This document shows positions 1-11,293 of a stretch of DNA of 64,000 nt, in pieces. The notes under the pieces are model-generated. The model saw only the letters and a program-made list of their open reading frames with translations, was not told the origin of the DNA and searched no databases. A program made the translations under genes and the position numbers. How positions within the stretch are numbered: position 1 is the stretch's first letter; every line of letters begins with the position of its first letter. Source of the DNA: Neoechinorhynchus agilis (lineage: Eukaryota > Acanthocephala); NCBI GenBank assembly GCA_051530055.1, contig CM121341.1, positions 4,154,001 through 4,218,000 on the forward strand. Reading direction: 5' to 3'.

Positions 1-2
1 TA

Positions 3-227
3 CCGAATAGTCTCGCAGAAATTATCAACGAACAAAGTAACATCGTCCTCTCCAACGCAATGCATTACAAGGCCTCCAAATCGAATTTTTCCTTCAAAAC
101 GATCACGCGGGTACACCCTCTCGGCAAAAAGTATCGCGTGAATCGCACAAACGTAGAATTCAACGCTGATTCCAACGAGAATATCTTTAACTTCTGCCGC
201 ACTCATATTAGCATTATTCACCAGTAA
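3..227 (+). CDS. Partial unidentified reading frame at the window edge
   Basis: An open frame enters from the left edge and runs 74 codons to a TAA. It could be the last exon of a gene that begins outside the window. It contains the stretch IVLSNAMHYKA, which faintly recalls the serpin segment around IVLVNAIYFKG, but the residues after it do not follow the serpin pattern, so I assign no family. There is no start codon in view and no clear polyadenylation signal just downstream. It may simply be a chance open frame. Confidence 0.25.
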   Translation, partial: PNSLAEIINEQSNIVLSNAMHYKASKSNFSFKTITRVHPLGKKYRVNRTNVEFNADSNENIFNFCRTHISIIHQ

Positions 228-890
228 TGTGAGATTTTCTCTCTTCTCTGCTCTGTCGCTCTGAACATGATCGTTTCTCATCTAAAATTTGTTCCACTGA
301 AGGGAGGAAACTCACTCAGGAGTCCCACATCCTCAGGAGGTGTCTAAGAATCCGAAGGGATGTATAAAACTCAGTCCAAGTAGAAATTCGCTTTTGCCAC
401 TGAATGTTCAGTTTATACTTATTTTAGAGCCGCATTGATTGATCAATTTTTTTGTTTTCGAAAATGGACATAAGTGAAGCATAAAGACGGCAAAAGCTAG
501 GAAATAAAGATTCTATCATTACAACCACCCGTCCAATTGTCAATTTAAAAACTTGACTTTTTCGTACGCACTAAAACCTCTTAAGAACGTCTCAGAAAAC
601 GCGGATCTTCTTCTAAGATAGGCGTTCGTATTTAAAATGATTCGCTAGACATCAGTTAAAATATTCAAATAAGTCTCAATGGCGGTTTTGAGGACCTTTT
701 TTCGTGGGTTAAAGTGGGAAAATGACGAGAACTAATTGCAAAAAAAACTTAGTAACTGTATTGATTTTGATCTAATTCTTTCGATTTATGAGAAATCGCT
801 AACTATGTTGAAAGTGCGTTGCTTAAAACAGTTGGCAGTCTACTCAGGAGCTTAATTTGTTGTTTAAATGTTGATGGAAATGTGATTTGT
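228..890. other. No gene recognised
   Basis: AT-rich sequence without a supportable coding region. The 17-base string CTGAAGGGAGGAAACT near 297 recurs near 21,150 beside a tRNA-like sequence, so part of this stretch may be an old SINE tail. Confidence 0.4.
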
Positions 891-892
891 AT

Positions 893-1510
893 TTAATATG
901 TTAACCATTTTCTTACCTTTATAATTTCAGCGTTCAACATATAGAGAAGTTTTTTGATAAACAACAACATTTCTTTGAACTTTTCTCTCACTTGAGAGGT
1001 CGTTCTTTTCAGCCCTGTCGGTTTTCGTCTTTGTTCTGCTTTCCCAGCGTCTTGAAATCTCCGTTCACACTGTCCTTCCACCTCTTTTTGGGCCTCCCTC
1101 TTCTCGTTTTCCCCTCGAGCTGCGTCTTCATCTGCTTGTGTGACCTGAGCGATCCGCCTCTTAGCGATTGCCTCCTCGATCAGCTCGGCAACAAACAGCT
1201 TTCGCACCTCCTCATTGGGCACTCGATCCTTGCGTGTCAATCCTGCGGACCATCTCAGCATCCGCATTTCGTTGACGGCTAATAGTTGAACGTCTTCCTT
1301 CTTCGTATCCAACTTCTCCGCTCCGTGGAGCATGGCGGATCGTACTACTTCCTTGTACACCCGCCGTTTAAGCTTGTTCGGGAGACGCTTACAAGCCCGG
1401 ACAAATTGGGATGGTTGGCGTAAGGAAGGGCATAATAATTGATTTATTTGATAATTTTCGGCTTTCGCGTAGACCTTCTTTAATCTATCTAAAATGCACC
1501 CAAGAAGCAC
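893..1510 (-). mobile_element. RTE-type LINE remnant (C-terminal RT region)
   Basis: A 205-codon minus-strand frame. Residues about 48-110 follow the region after the RT catalytic core in RTE-like LINEs: VYKEVVRSAMLHGAE (usually VYKTVVRPALLYGAE), then EMRMLRW, LTRKDRVPNEEVR. Both ends of the frame show no such match, so the element proper lies roughly at 1,130-1,400 and the flanking codons are probably read-through. No RT active-site motif or endonuclease is present; this is a short 5'-truncated scrap. The opposite-strand 96-codon frame is a shadow. Confidence 0.65.
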
Positions 1511-1837
1511 TCAATTTGGTTTATCCGATGGGATCCGCAGATTGAGTGTGTAATCTGCTTTCGCAACAAAGGTGCATTCGAATTCCTGGAAGGCTCTTCT
1601 TGAAGAATTTAAATTGAAAAGAAAAGGCAATACTATAATAAATCGCCGTAAAACCTTTATAATAAACGAGTTAATCAGATTCTTTTTAATATTTTTAATA
1701 AATTTAAATGAGAACTTTCTGCGACTAAATTCATTAATCCAAAGGTCCGCAAGATTATGTGTTGATGAACAAATTGTGCTTAAAGTGATTTTAACAATGC
1801 TTCTTTGTTAGATAACGAGCACCAGAATCACAGGTTG
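1511..1837. other. No gene recognised
   Basis: AT-rich spacer between two retroelement scraps. A 79-codon open frame at 1,572-1,811 is of low complexity and matches no family I know. Confidence 0.4.
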
Positions 1838-2645
1838 AAACAAGCCGCAAAATAGTTCAGTCTTTTCTTGGCGAGAATTACACTTTGGATGAGGACTTCG
1901 TGGAGGCTCTTAATCTATGGTGTTGAGATTCCGGTAGCGAGCAAGTTTGCAAACGATCAGTTGGATACTCATTTCTGGAAACGAGAATTCACAACTCTTT
2001 AATTTCAGATTCTCGTGACCTAGTGAACCAAACTCCATTGGCGGCAGTCTCTACAAGAGAATCAGGTGCTTGGCTCAACGCTCTCCGAATCGCTTCTGTG
2101 GGTACCCTCCGACGACAAAGTAAGGATTGCATTGCCCCTGTGACTTGGGGTACCGATTCGCTGCCGTTGCGGAACGACCGTGGAACCGTCGGGACGAAAT
2201 GGTCTCGTCTGTCACTCACGACACGCCGAAATGAACGCAATTCGCCAGCCGAGCAATCTTCACCGACTCGATGGTCGTAGACTGGACGGTGTCACAGTAT
2301 TCCCGTGGCAAGAAGGAAAATGCCTTCTCTGGAACGCCATTCGCAGCCAGCAACATAATATTCGCCACTATTAAACCGGAGGGGGAGCAGAGGGACTTGG
2401 ATCGAAATCATTATTTCGTTCCCTTTGGCGTCGAGACACTCGGGTCGTTTGCTAACGCGGCGAAGGACCTGGTCAAACAATTGTCCAAGAAACTTTGACG
2501 AATCACTGGCGATCCGAGATTATCAGCATTCCTCCTACAATAATAGTCAACGGGGAGAACGCTGCATCCGTCCCTTCGACCATTACAAAATGGGCGGCAG
2601 TTGAGTGATTCAAAATAGTGGCGTGAATGATCTTACGCGTTATAT
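1838..2645 (+). mobile_element. Decayed retroelement 3' part with PD-(D/E)XK-like domain (copy 1)
   Basis: Pieces in several frames match a domain that follows RT in a widespread eukaryotic retroelement group: ESGAWLNALRIASVGTL, then DGRRLDGVTVFPWQEGKCL, then YFVPFGVETLG and RITGDPR. The DGRRPDG...PW...W pattern resembles a PD-(D/E)XK nuclease, as in the restriction-like endonuclease of R2-type non-LTR elements; that link is inference. The two related copies at 44.5 and 56.2 kb are on the same strand. The end near 2,550-2,640 (AACGCTGCATCCGTC, then GTGAATGAT) is also found at about 57,210 and 58,990, marking a common 3' end. It is broken by many frame changes and stops. Confidence 0.6.
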
Positions 2646-2889
2646 AAATAAGGCAAACAAGATATTTGAATTGATCAATTTTTTAAATTTACGATTCAGT
2701 TAACATAGTTTTTTAACAAAAATATGGTTTTTCAGTTCAAGAATTTTGACAACAGCGTAGTTGCTTAAACGCAGGCCGATTATTTTGGCAGTCAATGCAA
2801 CTGCGTACCGATTATCTCGCTTCCTAGCGATCGCGATTAGCCGAGCACTTACTTAATTCTCTGAATGCGCGATACAATTACTTAAATGG

Positions 2890-3030
2890 TAGCCAGGTTA
2901 TGCCTTTGGATTTTGTCTCGGTCCACACGAACGTCAACAATGAGGTAGCGTTACGAGCCCTCAAGACAGCGCTTGAATGAGAACAAAGAGTACATAAATC
3001 TATTCCGAATGCTATCGACGGACGTGATTC
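2890..3030 (+). mobile_element. Possible Penelope-like RT scrap
   Basis: The short stretch PLDFVSVHTNV followed by ALRALKTALE resembles the RT segment SFDVVSLFTNVP of Penelope-like elements. It is only about 45 codons and has no other supporting motif, so this is a weak call. The surrounding 2,646-3,380 region otherwise shows nothing recognisable. Confidence 0.3.
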
Positions 3031-3379
3031 CACTAGCAGTGTATATTCTACAATTTTCCGTCGATCCCCTCGACGCTAGATAAACCTTCCGATTATCTGC
3101 TGTTTCTCAATTTGTGTTCCGAGGCTAATCAGTTCATTGATTTCAAAATATATCGAAAATCGTGCCGTGAAAGGATAGTCATATATCGAGATTCCCATCA
3201 TTCTTGGCTAGTGAAATATGCAATTTATGCTGAGATACACAGGATAGCGCAAGTTTGCTCATGGCTGCTCCTTTTTCCATTCTGTCCAATCTTCTCGAGT
3301 ATCATAAAATGAAATGAATCAGAGGAAAGACCAACCTTACAAGCGCTCCTGCAAATAATATCCGCCAATTCCCACGAGA

Positions 3380-3536
3380 ACAGACCTTCCAACTCGACCG
3401 GATATTCCCAATCGAACGGGCACATCTTCACCCGAACGAACCGTCCCCGATTGGATAGTTCCTACCCGAATAAACATTCCTCCGACCAGATATTACCGCC
3501 CGAACGGACATCCCCCGACTGCATATTCCCACATTT
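3380..3536. repeat. Degenerate ~34-bp minisatellite
   Basis: About four and a half imperfect units of roughly 33-34 bp. Each has a core like CCGACCGGATATTCCC followed by CCCGAACGGACAT. Units vary by point changes and one partial unit of about 19 bp lies near 3,424. Overlapping open frames on both strands are products of the repeat. Confidence 0.6.
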
Positions 3537-3617
3537 ACGGATGAGGACCCAAAGGTACACGGGTCCTCCAAAATCTTTCTTTGTATCCATCGAGTTGTGT
3601 AATAAATTCCACCGCAA

Positions 3618-5450
3618 ATGGGAACAAATAACACCTTCGAGCATATTTTAAATCATATTCTTTACGCTATCGACCATTGTACTCTGCAGTGCAACCTTTT
3701 GCGTTCCAAAAGGAATCCCAGTAATAAACTCTTTGAATCTTACCTCCTGGAAAACGGTCCTGGTACTCCATTCCGAGAAATGCTGTCCAATTTGACCCGG
3801 CATTCAGGTGTTATACAAAATCCCCCAATAAATGAGCTTAATGCCTTCATTGGGTTTACTGGAGGAATGCAAACTTTTATCAAAAATCTTTAAGCCCTAA
3901 ACATCGAATATCAATAAAAAATGAAATTTTTATGACTATGAATAATCCATTATATAGTCGAACTACCTCACATCAACCCTTATTTTTAATTGGAAATATT
4001 TATATCCACCCTCGTCACATTTCGAAGTTTGTAAAACAATTCTATTCATTCATGTCATTCTGGAATTTAGATTTTATTATTGGTGACTTCGAATTATTTA
4101 GCCTCATTAAGGGCAGTATTTAAAAGCCATCAATTTCTTCTACCTCATTTCCCATCCTTCATAACTATTCTTTGAAAAGACACTCATTCATAGATGGTGC
4201 TATAGTTAAAAATCAAGTCTCGTTAGATTTCTCTCCCATTGTACAAATTCAATCTCAATCGTTGTTAGGGCATGACTTGATAATTTTTCACGTATCGGGT
4301 ACCATCTTATTTTCATGGATTTGTTCGACATCGCGGAGTGCACTCACTTCTGCATGACTTGCACATACGCAATATTCCCACCCACAAAAACAAGTTACTT
4401 TGGCAACTAGATCTGAATAAAGCATTCGATGCTTTAGATAGAAGCTTCTTATATAAAGTTTTATTTAAGTTTAAGGTTCCCTTGAACCTGATTTATAAGA
4501 TTCAGCACTTTGTTGAATCAAAACAATATTATTATGGCGTAGATCCATCATGCACAAAATTATATTCTAGATTTGGCGTACCTCAACGCTCACCCATTTC
4601 TCCTACACTTTTTCTTAGTCACTATTTTTATTTTTAAAAGTATGGAACACTCACGAATTATTCATCCGCTGATTTATGCGGATGACATTTTTTTATTCTG
4701 TTCTGCTAGGTTTAGATCGACATTGCTTGAAAAAATGACGCATTTTTTAAATGAACTATCTGTGAAATTAAAAGAAGCGAATTTGGTAATTAATTTAAAA
4801 AAATCATGCATCATTCCTTTGACTAAGTCACGTTTACCAAGGAAATCTCTGGCTACCCTATTAAATACGTCTCCGTTTTTTAAATTTATGGCCATCAAAA
4901 AAAACACTCGGCTTTTGGGAGTTGACTTTCCTGTATTAAATAATAGATTCTTTATAAATACACATTTTAAGAATACAACGAATAAAATTAAAGCGGCCAC
5001 TATGAGATCTAAGCATTTGCTTATTAACGAGAAAACAGTTTACAGCATCCTTAAAACCATAATAGGAGGGTCCCTTTGTTTTTTCGAAAGAGGCCGTCCA
5101 CCCGAATGTAGATAAAAATTTTTTTATCAAATTTCATGATAAACTGAAAAAGTTATTGGATAATTTGGAACTAGATTTTGCCCCTCTTAACTCTTTTTTC
5201 ATTAAATTATTTCTTACAAAAATGTGGTTTTTTAATCCTGCACTTAGAAGTTGTAAGTATGTGAGGGTTGGGGTTTCCAAGAATGGGCAAAACGAACAGA
5301 TTTACCGATTAACAAAACTCACAAATGGAGGGATGGTGATATTTAGATGTTTATTGAATGGAATAGAGGAAAAAGATTATAAAAAATATATAATAAGCAC
5401 AGGAATTTAAAAACAATGGCTGATAAGCAGAGGCGGAGGGATCTGATCAA
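3618..5450 (+). mobile_element. RGRPPE-group LINE, internally deleted copy
   Basis: Endonuclease pieces come first: GGMQTFI at about 3,870, then NIYIHPRHISKF and DFIIGDFE at 3,990-4,095, then LLGHDLIIF near 4,270. RT pieces follow: LDLNKAFDALDR (motif A) near 4,410, GVPQRSPISPTLF (motif B) near 4,580, IYADDIFLF (motif C) near 4,675, LLGVDFP near 4,920 and FFERGRPPE near 5,085. Compared with the fuller copy at 39.9-44.2 kb, the segment joining endonuclease and RT is missing at about 4,300-4,340, and the RT has a frame change between motifs B and C near 4,630. The 3' end lies near 5,450-5,560. It is a dead copy. Confidence 0.8.
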
Positions 5451-5563
5451 TCCAACACTCAGCTCAAGTTGAAATCAGCCAGATGTGAATATACAAGAAC
5501 GAATAGGAACAGGATTTTAATGAACAAATTTCTTACTTAATTGTGAATGTACGAGGCGGCTTA

Positions 5564-5770
5564 ATAAATAAATATTCGCAACTTCGCCCATAGGCCCATA
5601 ATAAAAGTGGGTTGGCCATGTCCCTTCGAGTGCGGCTGAGCGCCTCAGATGTGTGTGTAAGTTAGCCGAAAGGCTCCCAATGGAATACAACCAAAAGACT
5701 CAAGGAAAAAGATGATGCCGTAAGACCAAAAAAACTGTGAGGCTATGTGATAAATAAATATTCGCAACTT
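5564..5770. repeat. Pair of 21-bp direct repeats
   Basis: The 21-base string starting ATAAATAAATATTCGCAACT occurs at 5,564-5,584 and again, identical, at 5,750-5,770. It may be duplicated 3'-tail DNA of the preceding LINE or a target duplication around a 165-bp insert. I see no coding content between. Confidence 0.45.
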
Positions 5771-5789
5771 AGCGTTGCAGCGGAGGGTG

Positions 5790-7240
5790 GCAAACGGCCA
5801 CCCAGTTCTCTGAGGGTTCCTGTTCCTCCGGAGGTTCAGAGTAGTATTCTCGGAGACATAAAACCCAAACCCAACTCCCATACATCCCAGGACGATTCTT
5901 CTTTTTTGGAAGTCCCAACTAAGAGATGGAAACATACTGGCCATACAATCCGCTACTACCGAGGAAGGAGCTGTATCGAAGATTCTTGGCTCCGTGGCTC
6001 AAAACGTTCAAGGGCGACGTTCATAGAATGTCCTCGACAACCAATTTCGGTGGGAAGTTCAGTTTTGTTTGTGGGCAGGCGTTTCGTCAAAGGATTTATA
6101 GAATTCACGATAAAAAATTACGATCTCTCCGGTGTTGTAATTACCAACTCCAGCTACCCGTCAACCTTTATGGTCTTTGGATTATCCCCAGACATTGATG
6201 AAGTCGATAAACGGGAATTCGAGAAGTTCGGCGTCAAGATCCTATTTTTCCTGAAATCGGCCAGAGATAGGCAGCGTGGAGCGCAGGGACACTTTGACTT
6301 TGGAGAGCTGCTTTTTCAATTCTATGGAAGTCAAATTTATGGCTAATAATATTTCCAATTTCGACGATTATCACTTCCCGCGATGAAACAGTTGTGCTAC
6401 TGGGAGTAACGTTGTCCTACGAAGTTGACAAAATGTGCCTTCTGCGGGCTGGATCATCATAGTTCTAAATGCAGTAGGACTCGAAGATATTGTTCAAACT
6501 GTGATAGCGACGGCCATTGGTCACATTGAAAGAAATGTGACGCGTTCAAAAAATACATCGCCTGGGCACAAATTCAAGGCCGTAAGGATGCTTCATCATC
6601 CGAGCCAAGGAATTTGACTCAGCCTTCAAGACCGTCTACAGAACTTCGCGTTTTCTCAACGTCTAGTCACACGCTGCGACCAATGTGGAGCCATCCAGGG
6701 ATAAGCCTCCTCAGTCAAGTCGAGAGGACCTCTTGGAAAAGAAGCTGAAGGAATTTTCGGACAAGGTGCTTCACATGGTCGACCTCCGTATTTCTACCGC
6801 AATACAGCGATTGGAGCGCAGAATATCTGCCCGATTGGACTCGTTATGGAATCAATCACAACGAGACTGAATGTGGTTCCTCCTGGATCTGTCGTTGTAA
6901 GCGTGGTCGTTTCCGGTCACCTGAATGTCAGCAGAATGCCGTCGTAGAGATAGACAACTCTGAGGAACTCGTTCAGGACATTATTGAAGAACAGACCCAG
7001 GTTTGTGGGCTGGGATGGAACTGAGAATCGTGCAGTGGAACTCTGGCGGGCTTCTAGGTATTAATCGCCTGTTATCGGAAGTATAGGTGACATTATTTTC
7101 CTACAGGAAACTAAGTCATTGTACGAGGTAGACAATTTGCCTGATGATCTCAAAAGCCGGCTTAATGATTTTACCTCATTCTGTACGCCTCCATTCTCAC
7201 AGAACTCTCAAGGCTTATTGTCGGTGTTAAAATCATGCCT
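5790..7240 (+). mobile_element. LINE ORF1 with two zinc knuckles and start of APE endonuclease
   Basis: Frames at 5,790-6,346 carry an ORF1-like body: LAPWLKTFKGDVHR, IKNYDLSGVVI, VFGLSPDIDEVDKREFEK. Zinc-knuckle residues follow at about 6,430-6,550: CAFCGLDHHSSKC, then CSNCDSDGHWSH and a final C. A charged, probably coiled-coil segment (LEKKLKEFSDKVLH..., 6,685-6,870) follows. At about 7,015 a new frame starts MELRIVQWNSGGLLGINRLL and then DIIFLQETK, which is the N-terminal signature of an APE-type endonuclease. The order ORF1, knuckles, APE is that of Jockey/I/CR1-type LINEs. The endonuclease breaks off after about 80 codons, where a Penelope-like piece begins. A second copy of the ORF1 body is at 9,889-10,480. 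Confidence 0.7.
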
Positions 7241-7714
7241 CCGTCTGATTGTAACAACAGAGATTCTCTTAATGGTGAACTTAACAGTCAAGATCCAAAC
7301 ATACAGTCAACAGTTAATGAAGAGAACATCAACGGTGAGGTCTCGTTCCTAGACGTCCTTGTCAAGCGGTCTGCACAAGGCAAAGTTAGCACGTCACTTT
7401 ATCGTAAGGAGAATCTAGCATGGGGATCACCACATTGGTCATCTCAAAAACCGATGAGGCATAGAATCTCGGCTGTCATGTCCTATTTCCGAAGAGCTTT
7501 TCTTGTTTCCTCTACTCGATTTGCATGGAGTAAGGAGAGGATAGTACAGGAGCTGAAAATGAGGGGATATCCCAAATGGATTATAGACGGGGAATCAGAG
7601 ACTGCATTTGGGCCAATTGCCAGTGTTTTCAGAAGGGTAAATCAGTTCACACAGCCCCTGCCGACATTCACTCCAGTTTTAATGATTCCAATTCACCCAT
7701 CCGTGCTATCTTAG
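7235..7714 (+). mobile_element. Penelope-like element fragment (end of RT, linker)
   Basis: A 159-codon open frame. Residues about 34-115 follow the region after the RT catalytic core of Penelope-like elements: VSFLDVLVKRSAQGKVSTSLYRK (typical form PFLDVLVxR...G.L.T.VYRK), then a segment ending RAFLVSS and ELKMRGYPKWIID (typical LRxNGYP..I). The YADD core and the GIY-YIG endonuclease are not present in this frame. It is a short insert or recombination scrap joined to the LINE endonuclease upstream. Confidence 0.6.
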
Positions 7715-7782
7715 CCGCGGACTGATCTCGTGCTTTCGACGGTCGTTCCAACGGTAACAAACTCCCAAAAACGTTGGACTGC

Positions 7783-8690
7783 CAACTAAGAACGATCAAA
7801 ATTTAAAGAACCCAAAAAGATTAAAAAGTTTCCGTGGGATATTGAGATCATTACTTAAATGCATCCGTAAGGCTAAAATGGAGTAAAAAGAAAAAGATCG
7901 TGTCGATGGCAATGAAAAATGTTCAATGGAGTTCATTAATCAAGTTGAGATGCTTGAAATTCATGATGATAAAGAAAATAAGTCTCATATTTCACGATTA
8001 TAAAAAAAAGAACAAGTGTCAGTCGAGAACGCTGACAAATATTCAAAGTTTTAAACAGTGGAGTTGGATTTAAAGTGCTTGGCAGCATAACTCCCGTGAT
8101 AAATTATCTTACAACTCGGAGAATCCGTTGATTTCACTAATTATAGCCATAAGGCAGAACATTTTCAAAAAGAAATTAAATCGGAAAAACCGAGGTCTCC
8201 AATAATTTCAAAATATTACTCACGTGCTTTGAGGCGCTGAGACGCCGTTATGAACGTAAAGAATTTTCCCCCATCGCCAAAGTCGCTCGATTCAACGGAG
8301 AACAAAACAGAACGACGCGAGGAACGCGGATGCAGCGCAATAGAAAGCGGACGGCGATTTGGAAGATACGAAAAAACGACAGAATTCAGATCCGTTTAAT
8401 TATTCGGCGGTCGTTTAAATTTTTTAGTTGTCATTTTTTAATCGAACAACAAATTCGGGAAAATTAGGCATGAAGACTGCTTGCTCGAAGTCTTTTTAAA
8501 TTCCCAGCGATTTTATTCGTTTTCGTTGGTGTTATGTAAAAAAAGTTCATTATTGAACCGACGGACAGTTTTAGATTTCTTTGAAACATAAAAATCTTTT
8601 TTTTCAATTAGAAGAATTGATTGGTGCCGTAAATAGAAACGTTAAAACCCATTGCGTTTATTCGCAAAGGACAAAAAATAGAAAATGAAC
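7783..8690 (-). repeat. R1 repeat, copy 1 (unclassified interspersed repeat)
   Basis: About 0.9 kb of non-coding sequence that matches, in reverse complement, 11.9-12.8, 25.0-25.9 and 45.7-46.4 kb, and in part 19.1-19.4 kb in the same orientation. Shared landmarks include CCGATGTCTCCAATAATTTC-type sequence in the middle and an end at CAACTAAGAACGATC (7,783 here; 12,771 in the other orientation). No reading frame is conserved. It could be a non-autonomous DNA element or an LTR; I cannot tell which. Confidence 0.7.
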
Positions 8691-8759
8691 TTCAAACTCT
8701 GCCTCGGTGGCTAAGGAGGGACTGAGGATGGTAGCACACGACCACCTAACTATATTCGT

Positions 8760-9860
8760 ATACCTATGGCTCAAGAGGTACGAGAACAATTGCTCTCCAA
8801 TCTTTGCTCCCTAGTCGATATCAACAAAGCAAATTATGACCGTCCAGGAGGGGAGTCTCAATTTGTCTATCGCCTACGACCTTTCGACTTGAGTCCTCCT
8901 TGCTCCAAATTGACTCCATGATGGAGCTCATAAACTCTACAAGTGATTAACTGGTCATCTATGATCAAATTGTGTCTCCCAGGACTACTCCAGTACTCGT
9001 AACCTCCTTCCTAAACTAGATAAAATTTCACTCAATTCATCTACCTCAAAAGCCGACGTAGTCATCTTAATAGAAACGTGGCTTACCCCTTCAACAGCGA
9101 TTCAGCCATCCTTCCCGGGTACTCTTCCTTCCATACCACGATGACCGTCAAGGAGGGGGGTCTCAGTTTACGTACGGCAATCGTTACCTTACTCTTTATC
9201 TATCACAGGCTCTCTTCAAAACTTCGATATAGAATTCATCGCAGTCCATTTCATAGCTCCTCTGAGAAACGACCTCAGAGAATTCACCATTGCTGGCGTC
9301 TATCGCCCTCCGACCTCTCGACTTGAGTCCTCCTTGCTCCAAATTGACTCCATGATGGAGCTCATAAACACCACAAGTGATTAACTGGTCATGTATGATC
9401 AAATTGTGTCTCCTAGGACTACTCCAGTACTCGTAGCCTCCTTCCTAAACTAGATAAAATTTCACTCAATTCATCTACCTCAAAAGCCGACGTAGTCATC
9501 TTAACAGAAACGTGGCTTACCATCTTCAACAGCGATTCAGCCATCCTTCCCGGGTACTCTTCCTTCCATACAACGATAACCGTCCAGGAGGGGGGGTCTC
9601 AGTTTACGTACGGCAATCGTTACCTTACTCTTTATCTATCACAGGCGCTCTTCAAAACTTCGATATAGAATTCATCGCAGTCCATTTCATAGCTCCTCTG
9701 AGAATCGACCTCAGAGAATTCACCATTGCTGGCGTCTATCGTCCTCCGACCTCTCGACTTGAGTCCTCCTTGCTCCAAATTGACTCCATGATGGAGCTCA
9801 TAAAACTCTACAAGTGATTAACTGGTCATGTATGATCAAATTGTGTCTCCCTGGACAAGA
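8760..9860 (+). mobile_element. Tandemly repeated LINE endonuclease fragment (434-bp unit)
   Basis: Two full and one partial unit. The marker TGACTCCATGATGGAGCTC is at 8,911, 9,345 and 9,781, spacings of 434 and 436 bp. Each unit encodes part of an APE endonuclease: SSTSKADVVILTETWLT, PGYSSFHT, GGVSVYVRQSLPYSLS, FDIEFIAVHF, FTIAGVYRPP. This is the N-terminal half of the endonuclease of a CR1/Jockey-like LINE and parallels the copy at 54.6-54.95 kb. No RT is attached. The first unit is shortened at its left side. Confidence 0.75.
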
Positions 9861-9888
9861 TCTTTCAAAAACCACGGTATAAAAAGGA

Positions 9889-10480
9889 TTGACCATTAAA
9901 ATCTACTATTTGTGCACAATGGGAATACATTTAACAGCCAGCAATTGGATGATGACACATCTCGTCAATTTCTCCAAAGCCATTTCTCAAGCTTATTGTT
10001 CCGATCCGACTCCCGTCTCATCGGACAAGACACAACCCAATTCAAATGGCGATTGTTGCTACATCGATCGTCTTACCAAGAGATGGCCACATGTGGCCTT
10101 CATCGATTCAAAACCCATTCTGCCACGAGAAAGCTTGCACTCGCGAGTCCTATCTCCATGGCTCAAAACAATCAAAGTTAATCGTGAGAGAGTTCGGTAG
10201 ATCTCATACTATAGCGGAAAGCTAAAAATACACTTTGTCGATAAAAATCACCTTGAGCAGTTTAAGGAGTTCGCCGTCAGGAACTTCGATATGACAGGAA
10301 TCTCCCTATCGATCGGAAATTATGATTCGACGCTCATTGTCTCAGGATTGTTTCCTCATGTCAATACAGCTGATCGTAAGGAGTTCGAAAACAAATTCAA
10401 CCGTCAAATATTATTTGGGCCGTCGTCGTGGGCACTCTTCGTGACCGGAGATTGTTTCCGCTCCTCATAATTCACGTTCC
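9889..10480 (+). mobile_element. LINE ORF1 fragment, second copy of the 5.8-kb family
   Basis: Frames here align with the element at 5.8-6.3 kb: LTKRWPH, LPRESLHSRVLSPWLKTIK, then KLKIHFVDKNHLEQFKEFAV, MTGISLSIGNYDSTLIVSGL and DRKEFENKF. The pattern FxVRNxDxTGV...NYxSTxxVxGLxP is shared between the copies. The zinc-knuckle part is missing. It ends near 10,480, just before a different LINE on the minus strand. Confidence 0.6.
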
Positions 10481-10612
10481 TCTTTGGTGCTTCTTCAAGT
10501 AACTCAGTAGTCGTATTCTGGATCTGATTATTCTAGGGCAGTGTGGACATGGGAATTGCCCTGGTTCCTCTGGGATTGCCCGGAGCATTTCTTTCCTTCT
10601 TCTCTTGTCTTC

Positions 10613-11240
10613 TCACTCCTGTCTTGGTCCCATTTCGAAGATCTTTCGTCCACGGTGAATTGCAACTCTCCAATTCGAGCGTTGCTCTGCTAGTGTTTCC
10701 CATGTGTCGATGTTGATCTCAAAATGCTTAAGGGCCTTCTTCAATTGATCCTTATAGCGCTTTTTAGGACCTCCGAGAGGACGCCGACCTTCTAGTTCCC
10801 CGTACAGCAGGATCTTTGGAAGTCTGTCCGAGTGCATCCTCCTGACATGTCCCGTCCATCGTAATTGATGGTGAAGGATTTCTGTCCCCATTCCAAGTTT
10901 TCCCGAGCGACATAGTACTTCGTTATTGGTTCTTCTGTCCTCCCATTTGATGCCAAGGATGGATCTCAGTTTCGATTGATGGAATCATTCGAGCTTCTTG
11001 AAATCTGATCAATACAGATTCCATGTCTCGCAGCCGTCGGTAGACCAGCATTTTGTTTCTACTTTGATGTCCTTGTAGTTGAAGACCCTTCGATAGAGCG
11101 TTCCGTATGCAAGGCTTGCTGCTCTAATTCGGCCCAGGACTTCGGCTTGAATTGTAGCATCGATGGTATGGACTTCTCCAAGATACACGAATTGGTCCAC
11201 TTGTTCGACCTCCTCTCCGTGTATTTGAATCTTGCACAGT
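10613..11240 (-). mobile_element. LINE remnant: C-terminal tail after RT
   Basis: Minus-strand frames contain FVYLGEVHTIDATIQAEV and RIRAASLAYGTLYRRVF (about 11,195-11,060), CETWNLY, then LRWTGHVRRMHSDRLPKILL, GELEGRRPLGGPKKRYKD and IDTWETLAEQRSNWR (10,870-10,640). This is the conserved tail after the RT core in many LINEs (QFxYLGSxIS..., CETW, LRWxGHVxRM). The RT catalytic motifs are absent, so it is a 5'-truncated copy. Several frame changes separate the pieces. Confidence 0.7.
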
Positions 11241-11293
11241 ACATTATGGTGATTTCATTCGCTAATACATTTTGTACACACATATTTTGATGC

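Noticed and set aside
3-227. Serpin assignment for the left-edge frame
   Set aside because: Only about 11 residues look serpin-like and the following sequence does not fit.
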